Below, piece after piece: positions 1-6,309 of a stretch of 8,337 bases of DNA. The stretch's first letter is position 1; every line of letters begins with the position of its first letter. The notes under the pieces were generated by a model that did no database searches, was not told where the DNA came from, and worked only from the letters and a program-made list of their open reading frames with translations. Location: positions 1 through 8,337 of the forward strand of contig JAJUGM010000138.1 in NCBI GenBank assembly GCA_029268165.1. The letters run 5' to 3'. A program made the position numbers and the translations under genes. This DNA comes from Bacteroidota bacterium. Lineage in GTDB: Bacteria; Bacteroidota; Bacteroidia; Bacteroidales; UBA10428.

Positions 1-101
1 ACCGGTAACAAGATACAAACCAGAAACAATAAATTTTTAAAGCCGGGAAAAAGGAAATAATATGCAGCTTTTTGCACAATTTGTTGCAGCAGTTTTTTCA
101 T
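1..101 (-). CDS. N-terminal fragment of an exported or membrane protein, cut by the left edge
   Basis: Only the first 33 codons are present; the gene continues beyond position 1. Read on the minus strand from the ATG at 101-99, it begins MKKLLQQIVQKAAYYFLFPG and then FKNLLFLVCILLP. That is a basic start followed by a hydrophobic stretch, as in a signal peptide or first membrane helix. An in-frame TAA at 113-111 lies four codons upstream and no other start codon falls between, which fixes the start if this is a gene. It diverges from the sensor gene at 451, with 349 bp between them. The hydrophobic part aligns without gaps with the sensor's own signal peptide (KN, 9 residues, LP in both), so it may encode a related sensor, but that is inference from a short stretch. 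Product unknown. Confidence 0.6.
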   Translation of the reverse strand, partial: MKKLLQQIVQKAAYYFLFPGFKNLLFLVCILLP

Positions 102-450
102 AGTTGCAAGTTAATCGAAGTAGTTTAGGATTTATTAGTATATCAATCAATTATACGAATAAAATTGAAATTGTATTCCTTTATTATATGATTAATTATT
201 AACATTTTGTATAAATATACATGATGATTTTAGTCATATTATTTATAATATTCTCATTTTCCTTTACTTATTGAATACATATTCAGCAGTTTAATAAAAT
301 CTGAATAAATTAAAATATTGACGAAAGTTTAAAATTTGTTGATAAACGACAAAATAATATTTTTTATATTGTGAAAAAAAAATAACGCTATTCAGATTAA
401 TTCATAAATAAATATTTTAGTTTTAACTTTATCAAGCAATTTTCATATTT
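102..450. other. AT-rich divergent intergenic region
   Basis: This 349-bp stretch between two divergent genes is strongly AT-rich and has no convincing open reading frame or RNA gene. It should contain promoters for both flanking genes, but I find no TAnnTTTG box with a correctly spaced TTTG or TTG on either strand. The nearest plus-strand candidate, TAAAATTTG at 330-338, has one base too many and no upstream element. It holds an A9 tract at 374-382 and the TATTCAG repeats described separately. The length and composition suit a regulated divergent promoter region, but nothing more specific can be supported. Confidence 0.6.
280..307. repeat. Inverted repeat TATTCAG / CTGAATA, with a third copy at 389-395
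   Basis: TATTCAG at 280-286 is the exact reverse complement of CTGAATA at 301-307, separated by 14 nt. A third copy, TATTCAG, lies at 389-395. Extended, ATCTGAATA at 299-307 is the exact reverse complement of TATTCAGAT at 389-397 (9 bp). All copies are within 180 bp upstream of the sensor start. They could be regulator-binding half-sites for the sensor gene or its divergent neighbour. The region is so AT-rich that chance short repeats are common, though the CAG/CTG core makes these less trivial than pure AT repeats. No function is established. Confidence 0.35.
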
Positions 451-3400
451 ATGAATTTTTATTTTTTGCCCATTAAAAATATTCTTATAACTTGCTTTCT
501 GTTTTTGCCTATTTCAGGAATCAATTGCCAGCAAGCAGTTCATTTTAAATTCGATAATATTTCAGTACGCGATGGATTATCACAGACAACGCCTAACTGT
601 ATCCTACAGGATTCGCGTGGCTTTTTATGGATTGGTACAGAAGACGGGCTTAATAAATATGACGGTTATGTGTTTGAAGTATTTAAACAGGACATAAATA
701 ATCCGCATGCAATCAGCTCATCAAAAATTAAATGTGTTGAGGAAGATGAATACGGAAATATCTGGGTTGGTACCAATGGAGGCGGATTAAACAGATACGA
801 CCGCAAAAAAAACATATTTATTCATTTCAAAACAGAGGATAAGGACTCAGATTCAGTTCCGGGCAATATTGTGAATTGTATAAAAAAAGCCGTAAACGGA
901 AAACTGTGGATTGGAACAAATAATGGATTATTGGTTATAGACGCCCGGACTAATCATTGTAAAGCATTCAGAATAGGAACAGAGCAAAAGGCTGTTTTTG
1001 AAGGCGTTGAAATAAATGATATCCTTTCCGGACCGGATAACATTTTATGGGTGGCTACCAGTAATGGTTTGGTCAGAATAGATTCCGCCAATAACCAGAT
1101 TATATATTACTCATACAATCCCTCTGACCCGGCTACGATACCTGATAATGCCGTTACATGCCTTTTAACAGACAGTAAAGGTAACCTGTGGGTAGGTACA
1201 AAAGAAGGCCTTGTTAAAAAAGAGCCTGGCAGTGAATCTTTCATCCGTTTAAATCAGCAGGCTGCCCTTTCGTTATATGAAATTAAAGACCTGCTTGAAG
1301 ATGATAATGGTAATATATGGGTTGCTACTTTTGGTGGCGGACTTGATGTATATATTCCGGATGAGAACAGAGTAATTTCTCATACGCTTGATTACAATAA
1401 TCCGAACAGTATCGGGCATAATGAAGTATTATGCTTATTCAGAGACAGAACAGGTATAATCTGGGTAGGGACTTACGGATTAGATAAGTATAATCCCAAA
1501 AAAGAGAAATTCAGTTTATATGATTACCTGCCAAAGGAAAACATTTCATTCAAAAGCATTTATGCGATTTACCAGGACAGACTTGGCGTATTATGGGTGG
1601 GATCAAAACTCGATGGTGTGCATGTGCTGGATAGGGTAAATAATAAATATTTCCGGATAAAGCATGAAGCAAATAATACCAACAGCCTGTCAAGCAATAA
1701 AGTGCGTGTTATTAAGGAAAATCCTGATGGGGTTATCTGGATAGGAACAGATGACGGAGGGTTAAACAAAATACTGCTCGATGAAAACCGGAAGCCATAT
1801 AAGTATATCGTTTACAGGCATAATCCACAGGATATCAATTCACTTACAAGTGATCTGATTTATTCCTTATATTTTGATGGTGAATGTTATCTTTGGATTG
1901 GCACTGATAAGGGCTTAAACCGGATGCATCTGGAAACGGAAACCATCAAACGTTATTTCCCGGATGAAAAAAATCCGAATAGTCTGAATAACAATACGGC
2001 ATATTATATATACGGAGATAAGGAAGGCACAATTTGGGTGGCCACTGATTATGGAATCAATCAGTATAATCCTGAAACAGATGGTTTTATTCATTATGTG
2101 CATGATGATAAAAATAAAAATAGTGTAATTATTAATGAAATTCTGACTTTTTATGAAGACAGAAATGGCATATTATGGGTTGGGACATTTTCAGGCGGTC
2201 TGGATAAATTTGACAGGAAAAACAAACAATTCACCCATTTTACCCATATTAAAGAATTGTCGAATGCTGTTATTTATGGAATTTTCGAGGATAATAATGC
2301 TAATTTATGGATGAGTACCAATAATGGTATAATTCAATTTAATCCTGAAACACTGTTTCTGAAACAATATACTATTGAAGATGGTCTGCAAAGTAGTGAA
2401 TTTAATGGCGGAGCCTATTATAAAGGCATTAACGGAGAAATATTTTTTGGCGGTTACTTTGGATTTAACAGTTTCTTTCCTGAAAAGATTCAGCTTGATA
2501 CCATTGCCCCTCAGATTGTATTAACCGACCTTCAGGTTAAAAATGTTTCCGTATTGCCTGGTAATAAATCGCCTATACAGAAACATATTGCTGAGGCTGA
2601 TGAAATTATCCTGAACCACAAACAGAATAATTTCACCATTTATTTTGCCGCACTGCATTATGCCAATCCTTCCCAGAACAGATACAGATATAAACTTGAA
2701 GGTTATGACAAGCAATGGATTGAGTCAGGAACCCGGCGATATGCATCATATACAAGTTTGCCATATAAAAAATACCGGTTCAGGGTGCAAGCTTCAAATA
2801 GCGATGGAATTTGGAATGAAAAGGGGGTTTCGGTGAAAATCAGAATTAAGCCGCCGCTGGTAGCAACCATCTGGTTTAAACTTTTTATGATTACTGCAAT
2901 AGTATTACTTGTTGTTTACGGAATCCGATACAGAATGAATGCAGAACACAAGCAAAAATTGTTGCTGGAAGAAAGAGTAAAGGAAAGTACCCATGAACTT
3001 GAGCTTGCAAGGGAAAAACTTGAAAAACAAAAAGAGGAAATTGTTTTACAGAAACAGGAATTAAAACTCAGGGAGCGTGACCAGCAGGAATTATTATGGT
3101 TTAATCAGGGAATAGGATTATTTTCCGATATATTTAGCCGTAATAAAGAAGATATTAATCAATTCAGTGGTTTGGTCATTAATAAACTTATAGAATATGT
3201 CGAAGCACAGCAGGGGGGTGTATTTTTGCTTAACGATGATGATGAAAATAATGTATTTCTTGAACTTGTCGCTCATTATGCGTTTAATATTGAAAGGCTT
3301 AATGAGAAGTTCATCCCTGGTGAAGGATATGTAGGCACATGCTTTAAAGAAAAACAGTTTATTGAAATTAATGATCTCCCTCCCGGTTATGCAATATTGC

Positions 3401-3831
3401 GCTCAGGATTGGGACAGGAACAACTAAAATATTTGTTACTTTTTCCGCTTAAGGTTCATGAATTAGTTGTAGGGGTTATTGAAATAGCATCCTTTAGAAA
3501 ACTAAAAGGTTATAAAATAGCCTTTATTGAAAAAATTTGTGAAACATTTGCATCCATGATTGCCAGCGTTAAGTCAAATAATAAACTTCGGAAACTGATT
3601 GAAAAAGCAAACAGACAGGCTATAGAATTGAGAGAGAGAGAGGAAGAACTTAGGCAGAATCTTGAGGAAATGAAAGCTACACAGGAAGAGGCAGCAAGAC
3701 GCGAAGATGAACTGATTAAGTATGCCGAGGAAGCAGCTTCCCGTGAAGAAATGCTCAATCAGCGTATTGAGGAATTAGAGATGAAGTTGAAAATGATTCA
3801 GGAAAAAACAAGCCGAAAAAAGAATACATGA
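451..3831 (+). CDS. Propeller/Y_Y_Y membrane sensor with cytoplasmic coiled coil-GAF-coiled coil and no kinase domain
   Basis: This 1126-residue protein begins with a signal peptide (hydrophobic core about residues 8-22). Fourteen Reg_prop-type blades follow. Thirteen carry the W-[IVM]-[GAS]-[TS] motif, with tryptophans at residues 60, 105, 153, 200, 247, 290, 338, 382, 430, 482, 529, 576 and 620; the fourteenth is degenerate (IFFGG, about 664-668). Fourteen blades match the two seven-bladed propellers of Bacteroides hybrid two-component sensors. A Y_Y_Y domain spans about 687-805 (YRYKLEGYDKQW near 740) and a membrane helix about 806-824. The cytoplasmic part is a coiled coil (830-885), a GAF-like domain (about 885-1040) and a charged coiled coil to the end, where EEAARREDEL (1079-1088) and EEAASREEML (1093-1102) repeat two heptads apart. 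I see no histidine kinase H-box or ATPase motifs (N, G1, G2), no receiver and no helix-turn-helix. The periplasmic half is probably a ligand sensor; the output is unknown. It reads toward the xylose operon but is 196 bp from the regulator's start, which has its own promoter. Blade 7 (WVGTYGLDKYN) lacks the usual GG insertion. Confidence 0.9.
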   Translation: MNFYFLPIKNILITCFLFLPISGINCQQAVHFKFDNISVRDGLSQTTPNCILQDSRGFLWIGTEDGLNKYDGYVFEVFKQDINNPHAISSSKIKCVEEDEYGNIWVGTNGGGLNRYDRKKNIFIHFKTEDKDSDSVPGNIVNCIKKAVNGKLWIGTNNGLLVIDARTNHCKAFRIGTEQKAVFEGVEINDILSGPDNILWVATSNGLVRIDSANNQIIYYSYNPSDPATIPDNAVTCLLTDSKGNLWVGTKEGLVKKEPGSESFIRLNQQAALSLYEIKDLLEDDNGNIWVATFGGGLDVYIPDENRVISHTLDYNNPNSIGHNEVLCLFRDRTGIIWVGTYGLDKYNPKKEKFSLYDYLPKENISFKSIYAIYQDRLGVLWVGSKLDGVHVLDRVNNKYFRIKHEANNTNSLSSNKVRVIKENPDGVIWIGTDDGGLNKILLDENRKPYKYIVYRHNPQDINSLTSDLIYSLYFDGECYLWIGTDKGLNRMHLETETIKRYFPDEKNPNSLNNNTAYYIYGDKEGTIWVATDYGINQYNPETDGFIHYVHDDKNKNSVIINEILTFYEDRNGILWVGTFSGGLDKFDRKNKQFTHFTHIKELSNAVIYGIFEDNNANLWMSTNNGIIQFNPETLFLKQYTIEDGLQSSEFNGGAYYKGINGEIFFGGYFGFNSFFPEKIQLDTIAPQIVLTDLQVKNVSVLPGNKSPIQKHIAEADEIILNHKQNNFTIYFAALHYANPSQNRYRYKLEGYDKQWIESGTRRYASYTSLPYKKYRFRVQASNSDGIWNEKGVSVKIRIKPPLVATIWFKLFMITAIVLLVVYGIRYRMNAEHKQKLLLEERVKESTHELELAREKLEKQKEEIVLQKQELKLRERDQQELLWFNQGIGLFSDIFSRNKEDINQFSGLVINKLIEYVEAQQGGVFLLNDDDENNVFLELVAHYAFNIERLNEKFIPGEGYVGTCFKEKQFIEINDLPPGYAILRSGLGQEQLKYLLLFPLKVHELVVGVIEIASFRKLKGYKIAFIEKICETFASMIASVKSNNKLRKLIEKANRQAIELREREEELRQNLEEMKATQEEAARREDELIKYAEEAASREEMLNQRIEELEMKLKMIQEKTSRKKNT

Positions 3832-3951
3832 CAGGTTGAATATGGGCCGATGACATTAGATGTTGAATGACAGATACCCGTGATAAAATGCGAGATTACT
3901 GATTATCAATACCTGACTATTTTACCGATTAGCTGCTGGAACATTTGCTGA

Positions 3952-3980
3952 AAACTTTACGTATTTTTTACGTTAAGTTT
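3952..3980. promoter_or_regulatory. Inverted repeat, candidate operator of the xylose regulator
   Basis: The arms AAACTTTACGT (3952-3962) and ACGTTAAGTTT (3970-3980) are reverse complements at 10 of 11 positions; the mismatch is T3958 against T3974. A 7-nt spacer ATTTTTT separates them. The right arm shares three bases with the -33 element (TTTG, 3978-3981) of the operon promoter, a classic place for a repressor to block polymerase. Nudix-family sugar regulators of Bacteroidetes bind palindromic sites and their genes often sit in the operon they control, so this is the best candidate autoregulatory operator. An intrinsic terminator for the sensor gene is unlikely because the T-run is in the loop rather than after the stem. 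The regulator assignment is inference. Confidence 0.55.
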
Positions 3981-4009
3981 GTTATTAAAGGAATTTGTTT
4001 ATATATTTG
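3978..4009 (+). promoter_or_regulatory. Bacteroidetes-type promoter of the regulator-xylB-xylA operon
   Basis: TTTG at 3978-3981 and TATATTTG at 4002-4009 are separated by 20 nt. They match the -33 (TTTG) and -7 (TAnnTTTG) elements known for the Bacteroides primary sigma factor at every defined position and with the usual spacing. Transcription would start at about 4013-4016, leaving a leader of only 12-15 nt before the ATG at 4028. This is the only full-consensus promoter I found in the window's intergenic regions. It supports separate transcription of the operon from the sensor gene. Confidence 0.75.
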
Positions 4010-4014
4010 ACTAA

Positions 4015-4027
4015 AAATACTTATATC
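4015..4027 (+). repeat. 13-nt leader AAATACTTATATC directly before the regulator start (copy 1)
   Basis: AAATACTTATATC directly abuts the ATG of the regulator gene. The identical 13 nt recur at 4766-4778, one base before the xylB ATG. Here the element covers nearly the whole predicted 5' leader. It has no Shine-Dalgarno character, which is normal for Bacteroidetes. It may act as a translation-initiation enhancer or as a binding site shared by the two genes. Confidence 0.5.
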
Positions 4028-4762
4028 ATGCCGGGCAATTTTAATCCTCATTTGTCAGTTGACTGTGTAGTATTTGGCTTTAACGGGCATGAGCTTAAAA
4101 TATTGCTGATTAACAGAGATGCGATTAATGAACAAAGTCAATCCGGAAAACTAAAATTACCCGGTGACCTTATTATAAGCGGAGAAATGCTTAATGCTGC
4201 CGCTCAAAGAATACTTACTGAATTTACCGGTTTACAGGATATTTATCTTAAACAATTTGGAATCTTTGATGATCCTGACCGCCTTGCTCCGTATTCAGAC
4301 TTAGAATGGCTTGAGGCAAGAACGGGCTTAAAAATCGAACGCGTTGTTACCATTGCATATTATTCTCTGGTTAAAATCGATTTAAGTATTCCCACAGATT
4401 TATCCATAGCTTATAATGCCCGTTGGTACTCGTGTTCTTCTGTGCCTGCATTGATTTTTGACCATAACAGGATAGTTGAAGAAGGCCTTAATACTCTGAA
4501 AAGAGAATTACTGACTGAACCGCTGTGCTTTAAACTCTTGCCTGAAAAATTCACACTGAATCAGTTACATCGCCTTTATGAGGCAATTCTTGGATTGAGT
4601 TTTGATAACCGCAATTTCAGAAAAAAAATTCAGCGACTGCCATATATCATTCCACTTAATGAAAGGCAAAACGGGGTTTCTCATAAACCAGCCCTTTTGC
4701 ATACATTTAGCTATGAAAAATATTTAGACCTTAAAAAAGAAAATACATCTTTTATTTTATGA
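4028..4762 (+). CDS. Nudix-domain, winged-helix transcriptional regulator of xylose use (NrtR/AraR-like)
   Basis: This 244-residue regulator has an N-terminal Nudix-like domain (about 5-150) and a C-terminal winged helix of NrtR type (about 170-228; LLPEKFTLNQLHRLYEAILG, then DNRNFRKKI). The Nudix box at 45-69 is degenerate. PGDLIISGE replaces the usual PGG...GE, and the catalytic REUxEE reads RILTEF (61-66), losing two of its three acidic residues. It should therefore not hydrolyse nucleotides. In the Bacteroidetes arabinose regulator AraR, such a domain binds the sugar instead, so xylose or a derivative is the likely effector here. It is first in the operon, 17 nt before xylB, and the inverted repeat at 3952-3980 is its probable operator. 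I chose ATG 4028. An in-frame TTG at 3995 would add 11 residues but lies upstream of the predicted transcription start and adds sequence unlike the family. It is probably what others call XylR in Bacteroides, but I leave the symbol blank. Confidence 0.88.
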   Translation: MPGNFNPHLSVDCVVFGFNGHELKILLINRDAINEQSQSGKLKLPGDLIISGEMLNAAAQRILTEFTGLQDIYLKQFGIFDDPDRLAPYSDLEWLEARTGLKIERVVTIAYYSLVKIDLSIPTDLSIAYNARWYSCSSVPALIFDHNRIVEEGLNTLKRELLTEPLCFKLLPEKFTLNQLHRLYEAILGLSFDNRNFRKKIQRLPYIIPLNERQNGVSHKPALLHTFSYEKYLDLKKENTSFIL

Positions 4763-4765
4763 ATT

Positions 4766-4778
4766 AAATACTTATATC
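4766..4778 (+). repeat. 13-nt leader AAATACTTATATC before the xylB start (copy 2)
   Basis: This is an exact second copy of the element at 4015-4027. It lies in the 17-nt gap between the regulator stop codon (4760-4762) and the xylB ATG (4780), ending one base before the ATG. The match stops at both edges, so it is not part of a longer duplication. No TAnnTTTG promoter precedes it, so a role in translation is more likely than a second transcription start. The xylA leader at 6268-6309 lacks the element. Confidence 0.5.
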
Positions 4779-4779
4779 T

Positions 4780-6267
4780 ATGTATCTTTTAGGTTTTGAT
4801 GTTGGAAGCTCTTCAATAAAAGCCAGCCTGCTTGACGCAGAAACCGGCAAATGTGTTGCATCAGTATTTCAGCCCAAACAGGAAATGCCAATTATGGCTT
4901 CCAGAACCGGATGGGCTGAACAAGATCCCAATGACTGGTGGACCTACCTTAAGCTTGCTTTGGCTGAAATAATAAATCAGGCAGGTATAGATACCGCTGC
5001 CATAAAAAGTATCGGTATTTCTTATCAAATGCATGGATTGGTTGTTATTGACAAGGACAGGAAAATTCTGAGACCTTCCATTATCTGGTGTGACAGCCGC
5101 GCTGTAGAAATTGGCAACGCAGCATTTACCCATATCGGGCCTGAAAAATGCCTGACCCACATGCTTAATTCCCCAGGTAATTTTACAGCCTCAAAATTAA
5201 AATGGGTCAGAGATAATGAGCCTGATATTTACCGAAAGATTTATAAAATAATGTTACCAGGCGATTATATTGCCATGAAATTAACCGGTGAAGTAAAAAC
5301 TACGATTTCGGGTTTATCTGAGGGAATATTCTGGGACTTTCAGCAAAATAAGATTTCTGAAACAATACTTCAGGAATATGATATTGATAATCAATTAATT
5401 CCTGAAATAGTGCCTACTTTTGCCGTTCAGGGTTCAGTTACACAGGAGGCAGCTGATGAGCTTGGCCTTAAAAAAGGAACACCAGTTGCATACAGGGCAG
5501 GTGACCAGCCCAATAATGCCTTTTCATTAAACGTGCTTAACCCGGGTGAAATAGCCGCCACTGCAGGTACATCAGGTGTTGTTTATGGAGTAAGCGATGT
5601 GGTTAAATATGATCCGCAGTCGCGTGTTAATACATTTGCTCATGTTAATTACACCACTAACCAAACTCGTTTGGGCATTCTGTTATGCGTAAACGGAACA
5701 GGAATTTTAAACTCATGGTTAAGGAAGACCCTTACAGGCATGCTCGATTACAATCAGATGAATATGCTTGCATCGCAGATACCTGTTGGCTCAGAAGGAC
5801 TGGTTATCCTTCCGTTCGGAAATGGCGCTGAAAGAATGCTCGGAAACAAAGATACCGGTTGTATTATTTCAGGACTAAACTTTAATGTCCATAATAAGGC
5901 TCATGTCTTAAGAGCTGCGCAGGAAGGCATAGTATTTTCATTTAATTATGGTATTGAAGTAATGGAGTCAATTGGCATTAAACCAACAGTCATAAGGGCA
6001 GGTAATGCCAATATGTTTCTGAGTCCGATTTTCAGGGAGACCCTGTCATCTCTCACCGGAGCCACAATAGAACTTTATGACACAGATGGTTCACAAGGTG
6101 CTGCACTGGCATCAGGTGTTGGAGCCGGAATTTACAAATCATTTGAGAATGCATTCCAGAATCTTAAAAAGCTGAATGTTATTACTCCTGACAATGTTAT
6201 TTCATCTTCGGTAAAAGAAGCATACCATCGGTGGAAATTACAGCTTAACAAAATTATCAGCTCATAA
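4780..6267 (+). CDS. xylB: Xylulokinase (FGGY family)
   Basis: This 495-residue cytoplasmic kinase, normal for the family (about 485-500), transfers phosphate from ATP to D-xylulose to give D-xylulose 5-phosphate. Domain 1 (about 1-250) starts with the phosphate-binding loop DVGSSSIKA (7-15) and carries the substrate-binding MHG (84-86; M77-H78 in E. coli XylB). The catalytic base is D242 in YRAGDQPNNAF, corresponding to E. coli D233. Domain 2 (about 255-490) has the AGTSG loop and the FGGY C-terminal region AGNANMFLSPIFRETL (about 407-422), then a glycine-rich GSQGAALASGVGAG. The AGNANMF variant is one I associate with Bacteroidetes xylulokinases. The gene lies between the regulator and xylA, 17 nt after the former and 42 nt before the latter, which separates it from other FGGY sugar kinases. 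No truncation or frameshift is visible. Confidence 0.95.
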   Translation: MYLLGFDVGSSSIKASLLDAETGKCVASVFQPKQEMPIMASRTGWAEQDPNDWWTYLKLALAEIINQAGIDTAAIKSIGISYQMHGLVVIDKDRKILRPSIIWCDSRAVEIGNAAFTHIGPEKCLTHMLNSPGNFTASKLKWVRDNEPDIYRKIYKIMLPGDYIAMKLTGEVKTTISGLSEGIFWDFQQNKISETILQEYDIDNQLIPEIVPTFAVQGSVTQEAADELGLKKGTPVAYRAGDQPNNAFSLNVLNPGEIAATAGTSGVVYGVSDVVKYDPQSRVNTFAHVNYTTNQTRLGILLCVNGTGILNSWLRKTLTGMLDYNQMNMLASQIPVGSEGLVILPFGNGAERMLGNKDTGCIISGLNFNVHNKAHVLRAAQEGIVFSFNYGIEVMESIGIKPTVIRAGNANMFLSPIFRETLSSLTGATIELYDTDGSQGAALASGVGAGIYKSFENAFQNLKKLNVITPDNVISSSVKEAYHRWKLQLNKIISS

Positions 6268-6309
6268 AATGTATTTCCTTTAAATATTTAATAAACTAAT
6301 TTTAATATT

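Noticed and set aside
330..338. TAAAATTTG as the -7 box of the sensor gene
   Set aside because: There are three bases rather than two between TA and TTTG, and no TTTG or TTG lies about 20 nt upstream.
327..347. GTTTA ... TAAAC as a second copy of the candidate xylose operator
   Set aside because: The arms are only 5 bp and lack the ACGT core of the 3952-3980 repeat; similarity is at chance level for this composition.
451..534. Sensor N-terminus as a lipoprotein signal (cysteine at residue 26)
   Set aside because: The residues before the cysteine (GIN) do not fit a lipobox, and the protein has a C-terminal membrane helix typical of a sensor.
3630..3642. GA dinucleotide tract (six repeats) inside the sensor gene as a phase-variation switch
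   Set aside because: It is short and simply encodes the charged coil (REREEE). No alternative frame product or promoter link makes a switch likely.
3832..3950. Terminator or small gene after the sensor
   Set aside because: No stable hairpin with a T-run and no plausible short ORF with a start context; only a short direct repeat GTTGAAT (3834-3840 and 3862-3868) of no clear meaning.
3995..4027. TTG at 3995, with AAAGGA at 3987-3992 just before it, as the regulator start
   Set aside because: The AAAGGA is only 2 nt from the TTG, too close for a ribosome site; the codon precedes the -7 box and the added residues do not look like the family.
4861..5160. Minus-strand 99-residue open frame inside xylB, and similar open frames inside the sensor, xylA and HlyD genes
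   Set aside because: They lie wholly opposite well-supported genes, show no recognisable domains, and have no promoter or conserved start context.
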